This document shows, one piece after another, positions 1 to 12,700 of a DNA stretch of 64,000 nucleotides (the first letter of the stretch is position 1; each line of letters opens with the position of its first letter). The position numbers were made by a program, and so were the translations under genes. Origin of the DNA: Strongylocentrotus purpuratus (lineage: Eukaryota > Echinodermata > Echinoidea > Camarodonta > Strongylocentrotidae). The notes below the pieces were generated by a model. The model worked only from the letters and a program-made list of their open reading frames with translations, made no database searches and was not told the origin of the DNA. The DNA is taken from NCBI RefSeq assembly GCF_000002235.5, contig NW_022145601.1:3593563-3657562 (forward strand). The letters run 5' to 3'.

Positions 1-76
1 GTATGCTCTTTGTTTCTGTCTGTCTGTCTCTGTCTCCGTCCGTCCGTCTGTCTCTCTCTCTCTCTCTCTCTCTGTC
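1..76. repeat. TCTG/TC simple repeat
   Basis: A pyrimidine-rich microsatellite of TCTG/TCCG units changes into pure TC dinucleotides. It is cut by the window start. Confidence 0.9.
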
Positions 77-1324
77 ACATCCCTAACACACTCCCTTGGT
101 ACCTCTTTCTATGCAAAGTATCTTCCTCTACCTCGATATCCTCCCCTTCTTCTCTCTAGATAAATATCTTTTAAAATCCTTCCTCTTGTATTCTCTCTTA
201 ATCATTGGCCTAATAATAACTTATTTCCATTCCTTACAAGGATGTGTATCACTACCACCTCAAAAGAGACCCATTTATAATATCTATTTTCTGCATTTTC
301 TACAACTTCCTCTTTTACTTCTTTAGAGTGCCATAATTTGTTTTGTTTTTTATGTCATTTTTCTAAGCAATAATACAAATACTTGCAATATCAATCTTCA
401 ACAATGTTATGAAAAGAATATGTTCTTTTCTATTTTTTATATTTGTATATTGTCTTAATGACTCTTTAAACATATATGTATGCAATTTATATTTGTTGAT
501 GTACATGCATTTTCTCCAACTTCCTCTTTTACTTCTTTTCTTCATGTTTCTCCTCTCCGTTTTCCTGTTGACAAATCAATTGTAACTGTATTTTATGTTT
601 GAAATATGCAATGAGTGTTTTATTTGTACACATGACCAATTCAGCCATTGGGCTGCAACACATGTTTTTTAATAAATCTTGAAATTGAATTGAATTGAAT
701 CTATGAATACACAATACAGTTTATACCATGTACTGTATGTTGATGCACATTATAATAAAATATTGAAATTTGTTGCATTTTTTTTCTTTCAGTCGTTCCC
801 TGATACTTTGTACCCACATTGAGCTGCATACCATATCTTTAAATGGATCAATAAAACTGCCTGACTTCCAAACAACCACCTCGTCGTCGCTGGCAGAAAA
901 AAAAATATATGCAAATATGAAGAGGCCAAACATGTTGCTTTCCCGTGTCTATTGACACTTTTAACGACAGGAACTTTGGACATGTTTAGCTTCCCTATCG
1001 TCAAGGAAACAGTCAATAACGTGACTTTGTTTGAATTGATTTGGCTTAATGAACGTTAACAGATGCATGTACATGAAGGCAATATGTACTAGCTAATCAA
1101 GATTGAATCGAAGGTTATTACTTTTTATTCATTACTTGAGTCAAATTATGTGCAAGTGCATTCATTAGGATAGAATCTGAAGAAGAAAAAAAACCATCCA
1201 TTTAATCACATCATACCACTGCTCCTAATCATGGTATGCAATGTACATGCGCTGTAGTACAAAATATACATGTACCTTGGAATTCAATTATGACTTCCTG
1301 AATTTTGCCTGAACACAAAACCTA
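77..1324. other. Non-coding, AT-rich; no gene seen
   Basis: Only short low-complexity open frames are present. A stretch near 660-700 reads AATAAATCTTG followed by several GAATT units, which resembles the 3' tail of a non-LTR retrotransposon. No coding part is attached, so this is only a suggestion. Confidence 0.5.
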
Positions 1325-1328
1325 TTGA

Positions 1329-1714
1329 AGGTAAAGACCAGTATTGGAAACGCCCCAATTTCTAAAAATGAAATGGAAGCTCTTATTACCATTCATGTTA
1401 AAGAATATGTTTTGACTAATACATGATGATACAAATTTTGCCAGGAAACCGCCTACTAATTGATATATTTGGTAAATTAGTATATCTATTGGTGTGTGAG
1501 AGATATAACGCACGTGTGTGTAGTCCCATATACATCTTTCTGTGTACAGTGATTGTAACTTTACAAAGACTTGGCCAAATTTCTTATCATTTTGATGATT
1601 CCAGAACCTTGCAGTACACACAAATACTTATATGCTAGATGATCAACCTTTTCTGATCGATTCCACAACGTTTCTTTCACAATGCAATCACATGACCATA
1701 ACTGGTCTTTACCT
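1329..1714. mobile_element. TTAA-flanked MITE, copy 1
   Basis: A 386-bp element has terminal inverted repeats AGGTAAAGACCAGT / ACTGGTCTTTACCT and is flanked by TTGA on the left and TTAA on the right. A second copy with matching ends and interior lies at 6469-6848. TTAA target duplications are typical of piggyBac-type transposases, so this is probably a non-autonomous relative. No transposase is present. It directly abuts the minus-strand gene fragment at 1803-2961 and could supply its terminal codons. Confidence 0.8.
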
Positions 1715-1802
1715 TTAAAAGGAGCTGGAGGAGCAGAGCAATGTTGGAAAAGTGGATACAGAAAAATTGGATGAGTTTGAGAAGAATCCAGAGGTATCTT
1801 AC

Positions 1803-2961
1803 CAGATTGCACTGTAGCCTTGGAGCATGGTTGGCGCTCTGTTTGCAAGCCTTCCTTGGCCCAACTAGGGTCCTACCAAAGAATCTCTTGAAAGTTATGT
1901 CAAAGAGACTGAAACGGAGTTGGTACTGCGTCTGCTTCTTGGCTTTTTCCTGAAAAAAGAAAGAACGACAAATATGATTTCAGTGATGATTTTCCACCAA
2001 TACCTTAGTGATTCAACAAATTCAATTCACCCAAAAATATCAATGTGTTCAACTCGAGCAGTACATGTACATGTACCTCAAACTACATCCAACTTAACTA
2101 TATCTCAGATATTAAATCAATAATTTTGATGAATGTATGTTTCCTACAGTTTAATGCAGTTCTGTGTTTTCATATATTTTCTACTTGTGTATATCACACT
2201 TTACAATGTACATAATACTATACAAGTATCTGAAGGCCTACCAAATTGACATGTACAGTACATGTACACTAGAGCTGCAAACAGAATCTACCTTGAATGA
2301 AATAATAATTGCCTAGTGCTTCCATCTCTAGGCAAGCTCTGAGGTCAAGATCAAAATATATTCCTAGTTTGTGATTAAAATCGGAATACCGTACTCTGAT
2401 TTTATATTGTGTATTCCAGATTTGGATGACCCCTCTACTCCCTGTTCATGTACATGTAGGTTGTACCTGAGCTTCTACATCATGCGCTACATTCTCCACC
2501 GAGTGAACCAAGATGAAGAAAGGAACCCAGTTCTTATGGTCCACCGTCTCATCACCGTGGTAACGGACAGCAGTCCTACGGTAGTCTGCAGGAATAACTC
2601 GCTTCACAAGCAGCTCCTGCTTGATGCTTTCTATCTCCTCACAAGGCTGTAGGTGCTTTGTCAGAGGCGTTGCCTCACTAGCAGACAGTCTGAAGTGACG
2701 CGGAAGCGTGGAGAATTGACTGAAACTTGTTGAGCGCTGTGGATGGTGATTACTTGACTGAGTTAACAACCTGCTCTTATCCAACCAGACATTTGGAGTG
2801 CTTTTCCACAGGGCAAGTGTGGATTCTGGAGTGAGCAGCAACTGTGGAGGTTGTGATGGCAGAGCACTGGGTGTCCATGTTGAAGATTGATTATGCCTGG
2901 AGGTCGTCTGGCCCTGATGATGTCCAGTCTCACGTAGAGATTCTTCGCTTTCATCTTCCAT
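1803..2961 (-). CDS. Unrecognised protein gene, two coding exons visible (3' end unresolved)
   Basis: I do not recognise the product. Exon 1 runs 2961 to 2467 on the minus strand: 165 codons from an ATG (MEDESEESL...) with an in-frame TGA two codons upstream, ending CAG|gtacaa. Exon 2 runs 1949 to 1803 after a polypyrimidine-AG acceptor (ttcttttttcag) and ends CTG|gtaaga. It adds 49 codons in the same frame with no stop. The joined 214 residues are polar and Ser/Gln/Pro-rich for the first ~90, then mixed and basic. Near the junction is WVPFFILVHSVENVAHD followed by a K/Q/R-rich stretch and FSLFDITFKRFFGR, which looks like a folded domain. No signal peptide or membrane helix is obvious. A possible last exon starts at 1724 and would stop inside the adjoining MITE at 1677. 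Frame continuity across a well-formed intron supports a real gene; the product and 3' end are open. Confidence 0.6.
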
Positions 2962-4125
2962 TGTTCACAAGGGCAGACTTGGACACAAAGACATTGCTTC
3001 AAGAGACGGAGCACTTTGAACTGATCTTCAGTAGATGTGAACAGATGACACACACCCAGATACATTGGTAGCACGGTCTCATAATGTCAAAGGAGTTTAC
3101 ATGATTAAGAAGTCTGTAGTCACACAATTGAAGACACGTACATCATTGTAAGAAGTGACAATAAATGCTGCATCTAATGTATTGTAATCCCCCCAAAATC
3201 GATTGCTGAAGCCAAATTTTCATCTGATTCTTCAAAGTGAATACAAAAGCAAACAGATAACAAAAACTGCAAAAATGTATAAATTCTGATCATTAGAAAG
3301 CACAAATGATGACTAGAAATGGAAGAATTTAAGACCTGTATCATGACTACATGTACATGTAGCGTCAAGTGATGGATAAATGATCTCATGCAGATGTAAA
3401 CGTAGAACTTCCAACTGCACGCAAACAAACAAGTTCTCATAAATCATTCCTCAGTGGTTGAAACACACAAGACGCCCATAAAGTTTATGGAGGTCCATAA
3501 AGATCCATAGCCATCTATTTATATACCGGTAACATGTCTGTGGAAATAATTGCCACACACGTGTATAAAATGCTAGTCAGAAGCCTACTGCCAATCTCCG
3601 TTTGAATGCACACAGATACATTCTCAGCTCCTTTTAAAATCCCACCACATGCTGGAGGCCCTACTCGAGGACTGAACAAACTTGATCGAAAATGCAGGCT
3701 GTTCTCACATGTTTACACAATGTATGTGTTTATCCCAGACTTCTCTTAAATGAGAGATGAGAGAAACCGTCTCAACTGCATCTGTCTTTATTTCCTACAT
3801 GTACAGTACATAAGGTTTACTCTATTCGTGCCTCTCTCTGCTGTGTTTGATATCTAAGCTCAGTTCTAATAATCCAAGACTTCAGCTCTTCATGGATTTA
3901 CCACTGATCTTCATATTATCGAAGGAAGCAACACAAGAAGAAGAAGAAGGTAGATCACCATTATGGTAAATCGATCATTGACGCTATCACAACCAGTTCT
4001 GCAAATACAAGTACTGTATTTCCTAAAACAAGTTCTTCCACCACATGTGTACTTAACCCAAATAGTCACAGCTGAATCGAACACTGATATCAACCAACAA
4101 TGGAAGCAACTTAGGAGCAGATCAG
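2962..4125. other. Non-coding flank of the minus-strand gene
   Basis: No convincing exon is seen. This should contain the 5' leader and promoter of the gene starting at 2961. I found no TATA box I would defend. Confidence 0.4.
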
Positions 4126-4271
4126 GGACCCGTTTCACAAAGCCTTTTTTCAATGACAAATAACAAATATCAGTGACAAATCTGCTGATAACCAATCAGA
4201 AGCAAGGATTTCAGGAGCTTATAACAACAAATGTCATTTGTCACTGATGACAAGTTCTGTGAAACACCCCC
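4126..4271. mobile_element. Foldback MITE (CGTTTCACAAA ends)
   Basis: About 146 bp starts GGACCCGTTTCACAAAG and ends as the near inverse, TTCTGTGAAACACCCC. Internal inverted segments are CAATGACAAAT and ATTTGTCACTGATGACA, and the core is CCAATCAGAAGCAAGGATTTC. The same family occurs at 9619-9722 (partial), 55775-55921 and 57832-57948. Its core is related to the 75-bp array at 52,750-53,420. Confidence 0.75.
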
Positions 4272-6464
4272 CAGAAGACAACTATCATCCATTGAGAGCA
4301 AGAATGGATATTTAAACTGTATTTCAAGTACACATGCACATGGTCCTTCATGTACAAGTCAAAACCCTTTTGGCGCTCGACAGACGCAGCATGATCATTC
4401 CCTCCCTCATGGTCACCTCTTACATGCCAATCGATATCAGATTACGATCCGCCCCGCTCTCCAAAGGAACAACAGATTCACTACATTACACGCCTCATTG
4501 GGGCAAAAAGCTCGAAACACGTTTCTTCTTGCTGCTTCTCTGGTTGCCACGACAACCGAAATGCAACGGTTGGACTTGTTTACAAATGAAGATATTGAGA
4601 TCTAGGCCATGCCGAGCACCGCCAAAATCAATAGAAGCAGTGCCACTGGCTGCATGAAAAGGAAATTTTAGTTGTAAAGGATGCCACTGTTCCACTGAAT
4701 AAGGCTTGGCTGTCTCTTGACCGTCCCGTTATTTGGGTGAGCATCTTATTACTGTATTGTTACTACCACTGTAAAAGAGGTACCAGTACATGTACATCAA
4801 TGTACAGTAGATTCTTTTCTTCTTTTTCAATTTGTTTAATTCAACAATAAGTTTGAATACAAAAAATAAGGCATGATTGCAGATATTACTGGTACTTAAT
4901 TTTGTCAACATTATCAAAAATACAGTATCTACAATAAAATGTACTACTTTTGAATCTGTTTAGAAACCCTCATTCTACATTTAATACCAGAGAACCCTTT
5001 TTCTCTCCTTTTTATCAAAAGCTTCCAACCTTACTTTGTTAAATGTCTATAAATGGCATGGCACAGTTGTGCGTCTTAACCTGATATGAATACTCAACTC
5101 AAAGAATTATTCCCATTTCTCAGGTATACAAAGTTTGAACCAATTTGAACCAAATGTGGCTGCTGTATTCATGAACAACAATTCTCTTTGACATCGACAG
5201 CTTCGGGCGAGTGAAAAAAGATCAAGTACAAGTATCAATGCAGAAAGGATTGGCCTATTTACATGCAGCTATTAAAGTTACCTAATGACGTAATTGCCTG
5301 ACAGATGATTGATAGAATGACCTGTTGTCATCAAATATTCAGTCAACGATTTTCCAATCAGTTGATTGCCTGAAAACATGCTGTTTGAGACTCCGTCTAC
5401 ATGTACATGTATGTACATGCTGTATTTTCATTATTAAAAAGCAATCTGTTGTATGTAGAATGAAGGGAATTCAGTATTATGACGAATTAGTTTTTATTAC
5501 TGATAAAAGTAAATAATAGTCAGTATGAAAATTGTGAGGAAAGTCTGAAATACCTACAGTTTGTATATTACATGTATGTACATGTACAGTACATGTCGGG
5601 TAAGAAAATTATGGTTTTACAGATACAGGAATTGGCAACTTTAAGATTTCCACTGCGAGCATGTCGAGCATATATGTCTAATTAATCTGTATCCTTATAT
5701 CTCTCTTCTTCATTCTTTGAAATGTTCTACATGTACTATGCATGTCAAAGTTTTGAGGTTTTTTTTTAGTTTTATTGATTTCACATTTCACATGCAGAAA
5801 TAATAAAGTGAAGTTGAGATAGAAAGAAAAAAAGAATAAGTCCAATGATGGACAAGTACGTTTATAAAGAGCACAAATTATGCATTATTTTATATACAAA
5901 TTTCTCTATTTCCTTGTGTTTTAAATTCTCCCTCTAAATTACTTCTTTCTCTCCTGCTACATTTGTTTTCATCTAAAATACTTATTTTTCCAGGAACCTA
6001 TAATAAACGAGCACTGCTTTTTAATAGGTTCCTCACATTCTACTTAATCTATTAAGTATTATATGAATTGAGAATCATTGAGACGTGCTCATTTATACTA
6101 AACGTATTGTATACATGTGTAAGTATAATTTACCTGTACATGTATGTCTATATTTTGTGTAAAATGTGGAACAATCAAAAACTTGAAAACTTGAATAATG
6201 AAATGTTTTGCTTTGGAGAAAAATGGAGATCCGCTTGTGAGGGACATCACAACACTTCATTTAAAACATATCATTTTCGTATCTTATTTGGTTTTTCTCA
6301 ACTTTTCAGTGATCCAATTCAATCATTTGTCTGCTATTATTGGGAATCTTGGTTGCTTCAAGCATACTCCTGCTTTCTTTAATAGCAGTCAGGTAAAGAA
6401 ATCATCAAACTAAACCAAATGAAACCACCTTGATGCCAGGAGGGACTTTCCCTTTATCACAGAA
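4272..6464. other. Non-coding; no gene seen
   Basis: AT-rich DNA with scattered GTACATGTAC motifs (around 4787, 5398 and 5570). One open frame at 4231-4605 begins inside the MITE and has no gene-like features. Confidence 0.5.
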
Positions 6465-6468
6465 TTAA

Positions 6469-6848
6469 AGGTAAAGACCAGTTTTGGAAACGCCTCTATT
6501 TTAAAAATGAAATGGAAGCTCTTATTACCAATCATGACATGTGAAAGAATATGTTTTGACTAATACATGATGATACAAATTTTGCTGGGAAACCGCCTAC
6601 TAATTGATATAATTGGTAAATTATTATATCTATCTAGACTGAATAGATAAAGGGTAGTACCATATACATCTTTTTGTGTACAGTGCTTGTAACTTTACTG
6701 AGACTGGGCCAAATTTCTTATCATTTTGATGATTCCAGAACCCTGCAGTACACACCAATACTTAAATGGTAGACGATCAACCTTTTCTGATCGATTCCAC
6801 AACGTTTCTTTAACAATGCAATCGCATGACCAGAAGTGGTCTATACCT
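6469..6848. mobile_element. TTAA-flanked MITE, copy 2
   Basis: A 380-bp copy of the element at 1329-1714 in the same orientation, flanked by intact TTAA at 6465-6468 and 6849-6852. The ends are AGGTAAAGACCAGT and GGTCTATACCT, the right one carrying a substitution. Confidence 0.85.
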
Positions 6849-7414
6849 TTAACATTAACAACATTCCTTGCTTGTCTTCAAATGAGATGAAACAGGAGTC
6901 CTCAACCCTGTCTAAAACAGGTCAATACCTATACACTCTGATAGACCTCTAATTATCAATTGCTGCAGGATTAAAAATGAAACTCCAAATGAAATCCAGA
7001 CAGAATGCTTCACACAGTAATTAGTCACGACAACACACCAAAGATTCTAAGATTCCACCATCAGACCCACTCCTAACATGCCTTGCAATCATACCAATGC
7101 CTGTAATTCACTAAAGGTACAAAATACTGTTACATGAATACAGTAGCAACTTCAATGTGATGTATCCTCATTTAGAGATCCTTGAAAAGCATTTACACGA
7201 ATCAAACTGAAACTACTGTAGCAGTAGCACTGGAAATGAGTCACAGATTCCCTGCATAAATCACAATGAAAAAAAGCAATGCATGAGATACAAATATGTT
7301 CATGAACTTCCAACATTCACTGCATCAAACTTGAGACCAGCATTGGACATGAAATAAGATTGTCTTTCACTTTATAGCCTTGACTGTTAAGGAATGGAGC
7401 TTTGAGCTCATAAA

Positions 7415-7904
7415 AGGCCTGTTTCCATCAGCTCGAGATTGCCAAATATCCTGCAATTTCTGATTTGGGAAATAATCCCGATTCGCGTCTTCATCAGCTT
7501 TGGAGCTTTGGGCTCATAAAAGGCCTGTTTCCATCAGCTGGAGATTGCCAAATATCCTGCTATTTCTGATTTGGGATATAATCCCGAAGTTACAAATCGC
7601 GTCTCCATCAGCTCGAGACTTGACCTTGAAACTTGAAACTCAAGCTCGAGAAATTAGCTAGAGATATTTTGCTTAGCGTTTGCGCATATTGTGAGTCTTC
7701 GGGCTGGTGATGACGCACCGGACAAAAAGCGGGATATTTTGCAAAGTTACCCAAGATATCTTGGGAAGATTATCTCAACTAAATAACCCTCTAATTGCAA
7801 CTTCACGCTGATAAAGACGCAAATTAACTGGATAATTTGCAATCGGGATAGTTCAAATAGCGGGATACTGTATTTGGCTATCTCGAGCTGATGATGTCAG
7901 GCCT
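7415..7904. mobile_element. MITE with duplicated left end
   Basis: About 490 bp begins AGGCCTGTTTCCATCAGC and ends as an imperfect inverse (AGCTGATGATGTCAGGCCT). Both ends share CATCAGCTCGAGAT and GCCAAATA. TAAA lies at 7411-7414 and 7904-7907, a possible target duplication. A tandem duplication of 106 bp repeats the left terminus and its flank (7395 and 7501). No transposase is present. Confidence 0.65.
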
Positions 7905-8740
7905 AAAGAGAGATGTTTGACTATCAATCAAATCATACTGAATATTGTCATAATACAATAGTAGAAGGCACAGTGTTGATGGATACAGCAAACATCCCTA
8001 AACACACAATGTTGACCCAAAAGTAAGGCAAATATCATCTATAATGGTGAAGAATTGATTTTCCAAACTTCTATGACATGCATTGACAATTAAGTGTGTG
8101 TGAAAAGTGCAAAGAGTGCAAAGAGCAGAACAAATTGCCATCATAAATAAAATGGCATAACACGTACACCTGTATGTACAGTATCCACTGAACATTATAA
8201 GACAACAAAGTGTCTAAATGGACATGTACATTTTTTCATTTATTTTTTGTACTACACTACCTCTGCATTATCTGTTACCATATATCAGAATTTATATAAA
8301 TTCATTTCATTTTTCTGAACCGACAAGGAATTTCTGCAAAGATAAATCTAAAGATCATCACATTCATTTTATTCATTGAAAATACAGGAATTTTTAAGCC
8401 AACATGATTGTTCATTCCCCCACATCATGCTGAGGAATTAGCAATCAGTGAAATCAATTTATTTTTTTATAAATATCTTTGAGGTTTGAGAATTTTGTCA
8501 GATTTCTTTGCAGGTTAGAGGGTTTAATAGTATGGACGGTATAGAACGAATATAATACCAGTAAAGTAACTTTTCATACAGTACACAAAATACACATTTT
8601 TTTCATCAACCTTCAACAATGTTACCGAGTCCATTTAAAGGGTAATTCTATACTGTAAGTTGACTGGGTTCAAACCCAAAACAAACAATTAAGGAAACGG
8701 GTTTTTAAGGATACTCAAGCAAATAATTAAAAAGTTGTAA
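7905..8740. other. Non-coding; no gene seen
   Basis: Ordinary AT-rich intergenic DNA with no exon or clear element. Confidence 0.5.
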
Positions 8741-9440
8741 ATTGATCAATAGGGGCAGTTACACTGTCATCCAAACACGCCAAAAAATGCCAAACCGGAG
8801 CCTGGCCGCGATGTTACCAAGGGCAACTACGCTTTACCGGCAGACATGCCAAGCCCCAAACATTCCAAAACGAAGTGTGATCTTTTGGCGTGTTTTGGCG
8901 TGTTTTGGCGTGTTTGGCAAGTATAACCGCTCGCAGTTGTAACATCGCGATGTTAGGCACGTGACTTCCGGCACTTCCGGATTGTTACCCGCGCTCTTTT
9001 AAACCACGTTCTTCCCGTGTGATATTTATAGCATTTCCATCGTCGCGCGTGTTATCCGTTCATTCAGCTCCGTTTGTTCCAATTCCGTTAACTCATCCTT
9101 TATTCAATCTTCGTTATTCCCGTCTGGCCATATCTGTCTAGTAGTAGTATTTGAGTGTTTTGTTAGATTAATTAATATCACCATGGAAGGGAACAATTCC
9201 CATTGGACTGATATCGCATGCATGCGCATGGGATGTATCGCTATTTAGCTAGCTATAGCGCTAGCTGGAAATTGCGCGCGCTAAAAATCTTATAGCAGGC
9301 CGGGGTCAAAGGTCGGGAAGACTGCACATGCGCATTACCAACCGAAACACGCCAAAACATCGCTGAACAGCTCCGTCGGTGATGTTTCAGCACAAGTGTA
9401 ACCGGGTGCACGAAACATCGCGACTTTTCAAAATGAGGTA
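8741..9440. mobile_element. Possible non-autonomous element, unclassified
   Basis: A GC-richer block is bounded by sequences sharing GTTACACT in inverted orientation, near 8758 and 9400. It contains repeated AACACGCC / TTTTGGCGTG motifs in both orientations; three direct TTTTGGCGTG copies lie at about 8882-8912. The composition contrasts with the AT-rich flanks. The ends are not firmly placed. Confidence 0.35.
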
Positions 9441-9618
9441 TTTGACAGTATAAATGCGCCTATTGATATACATGTACCTAAAGATAACCCATCGTTGTTT
9501 ATCCAAATCCAAATCCATTTCCAGAACATTCAACATACTGTTCTAAAACTTAAAAATCAACAATACATGTACAATCAAACTTTACCCCCAAAGAATGTGT
9601 ACAATGTACATGTACATC

Positions 9619-9722
9619 AGGGGCCTGGATTTCACAAAGCCTTTATTCAATGACAAATGACAAAAATCAGTGACAAATCTGCTGATAACCAATCAGAAGT
9701 GAGGATTTCAGTAGCTTATACA
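9619..9722. mobile_element. Foldback MITE, left half only
   Basis: Matches the left two-thirds of the 4126-4271 element (TTTCACAAAGCC, CAGTGACAAATCTGCTGATAA, CCAATCAGAAG) and then stops. This is a truncated copy. Confidence 0.7.
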
Positions 9723-9807
9723 TGTAACAAAAACAGGCTGGACCAATTAAGCAAGAGACATTTAAAAAATCAGTCATTGGAAGAGCATGAAGCAAGATAT
9801 TATATTT

Positions 9808-9809
9808 CA

Positions 9810-9851
<42 letters not shown>
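9808..9851. repeat. TA dinucleotide microsatellite
   Basis: About 40 bp of uninterrupted alternating TA. Confidence 0.95.
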
Positions 9852-9852
<1 letters not shown>

Positions 9853-10849
9853 ATATCCATATCTTGAAATGGCCAAATGAAGACAAACTTTTAAAGGCTG
9901 TCCAGGAGGCGGTATCAAATCAACATCGTACTCTGCACACACCACACGATGAATAAAGAATGATCCGTAACATTTCCGCAAGCTTTTTTGGAACGAACTG
10001 TCATGAAATAAATTCCACTATAAATCTTCCATGCAAGAAAATACTGATGAAAAAAATCCATGCAGGACTGCAATTAGATTTTCAGATAGAACACTTGCGT
10101 TGCCATAGCAAACTGAAACCACATCTCTGCAAATGCCACATACATGTACACAAAGCTGAACGAAGACACAATGAAAGTAGCATCCTTGAAATGAATAAAG
10201 GCAAGGGGGCTGTAACTTGACATCGGTCTTGCCCGCATTCTAAGTGGATGCGGGGAAGCGCATGATTGGTTTTGTCACAATCGGCAGAGCTACGTGTATG
10301 GTTGGTGGTTTGAATGCCCCCCCCCCCCCTCAGCCTCGTACTTCAACTGATAGGGTGCCAGAGGGCTGTCGGGTGAATGAATTACGACTGATGGATGGTG
10401 CCGAGAAGAAAGTCATCTCTAACATTGAGCTCATGATTATGAGCAAATCAGTTGTTTCTCAGCAACTGGTTTGTAACATCTTAGTACATGTACAGTAGGT
10501 CCATGAACACTTGACTGGTCACAAACCTGCTCCCAAATTAGTGAACATGATGAGGATGATGGTGGCTTCTTAATGCTATTTCTAGATCTTACAAATCGTC
10601 CCTATTTTCACGAAGTGACGGTAGTGAGGAAAATCGTAGCGCAAAGTGAATGCAATTTTTCTTCACTACAGTTACTTCGTGAAAACAGCGACGAAATATA
10701 CTGTAGTAGGTCCAACAAGCATGCATGCATCCAATCCATGGAGTGTAGAGTACATGTACATGTGCATCATGACACATACATGTACGATTGCTTTGCTTGC
10801 CAACCAAAAATGTAATTGAGCAGTTTCAGTAACCAAATTCTGTGATTTA

Positions 10850-12700
10850 ATTGCAATGACGACCTTCGTCATTGCCTTGTTTTCGTTCACATTCTGCCCC
10901 ATTAATATACTTATCCTTATCCTTATCCTTATCGTCCGGAAATCCCATTCGTTTTGCACGTAGTGTTTGTTATTCCTAGTAAGGTGCTTTCCTCATGTCC
11001 TTTTTCATTTCAAATTTCATAGGCATAGTCTCTAGCATCCCATCAAGGTCACCTACTTTTTTGATTTTCGAAATCACTCGTGCATAACCGTCCAGGCGCC
11101 ATTTTGTCCGTTTCTGGTCCATTTTAAGGCCTTTCTTTCTTCCTTCCTATCTCCACTATCCTAGATCCTACAAACTTCTAACAAATTCCTCTAGATAGTC
11201 TAAGAGATGTTCTTTTATCTGCGACGCATAACCTGACCTTCAAAATGCCATCTTCGTACTCAAAATTCAAATCTGAAACCGACTTCGTCAAAAATTTATC
11301 AAGTTCTTGAAAAATGGACCCCTAAATAATCTAAAACTGCCATAACTTTCTTATATGAATTTCGTTTTGTATTTGAATCTCACAGTATCTTTATCTCATA
11401 ATTGCACATAGCCATGCAAAATTTTACGCTCCAATGGCTTTGCAAAACATAAATAGCGCCCTCTAAAGTTCTGGGAATTGGCTGTCTTTCTGTGGCCGTA
11501 TCTCCATTATGGCTTGGCAAATCCGTACCCTTTTTTGGATTTAGATACTTGAAGATATGTCCTTTCGAGCCATATACAAAATTATATACCCTAACACTGA
11601 ATGACTTTGAGAAAAATGCCCTCCAAATTCGCCATTTTCAAGAAAATTCCAAAATAACTTCAACTTGCTCTAAAATGGCGATCTTTATACCTACATCAAT
11701 GAAACTTGGCACACATATGTATCCATATACATGACAACTGTCTGCCAAGTTAAATAAATTGTAATGCCCTCGTCGCAAAGTTATCACCAAAAATGATGAA
11801 TTTACTATGCATTACGTAATAGCGCGTTTAATGCGTGCAATACATTGCGCGCAAATAACAATGGTGTCAAACTGACTGCAATGAAGTGCTCTTTCGAATG
11901 ATACCAAGTATGGTATATGTTCACACAGAAGATTGTGAGTAAATCGCATTTGAACATAGGTCACTATACGAATTCCGCCGAGTTTCCGCCCGAATCTAAC
12001 ACGTATCGGCTATGACGTCATTTTTTCAGACTGCTTTTCGCCCCTTAAACGTCCTTTTTTTTCCTTGAAAATTTGCAGTGACATGCCGAGTTCCAATACG
12101 CAGGGCACCTCTTGGCCGGATTTTTGAAATTGGTCAAGGGGCCATTTAAGACGCCATTTTGCCCTATAAATCTATTTTACATCACGTGTTTCGAAAGGAT
12201 TATCATAGAAAAAAAAGAGTGGTTTACAATAACAACCATGAAATTTTCTTTCTAATGATACCAAATACGGCCCATAAAGAGACGTAAAGAGAGAGAGAAA
12301 AAACAATTTAACTCCGGTCATAATACAGATCCTGTACGTTTTCCGCCCATTTATTACACGCATTGTCTATGGGGCATATCGGGTTCACGCTTTTGGCCCC
12401 CAGAACGATGTTTATTGCAATGACGAACATGCACCAAATCCCCTTGGTTTTTGCACGCAGTGCTTGCGAGCCCTTTCTAGGTTCTTTCCCCTATCCCAAT
12501 TTCTTTCAAACTTCGTAGGCATAGTACCATCCCATCAAGGTCACTGTTGAGGCCTTTCTTTCGGCCACCCATCTCCAATATCACAGAAGCTATACAGACT
12601 TCGTGCAAATTGCTCTGGATAGTCCGAGAGAAGCTCTTTCGTTTGACACGTAGAAACATGGCGTCATTGCACGCACATCGTTGTGACACGATTGCATTTC
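10850..12700. repeat. Diverged, unclassified repeat block
   Basis: No coding sequence is seen, but two parts of the block resemble each other about 1.45-1.5 kb apart. Shared pieces include TTGCAATGACGA, CATCCCATCAAGGTCAC, AGGCCTTTCTTTC and the TAGATAGTC / TGGATAGTC lines (10,850-11,230 against 12,410-12,660). Another pair shares ATGATACCAA (near 11,900 and 12,257). This looks like old tandem or dispersed units of a repeat I cannot name. Confidence 0.55.

Noticed and set aside
4231-4605. Open frame of 124 codons
   Set aside because: It begins inside a MITE and shows no domain, signal peptide or splice sites.
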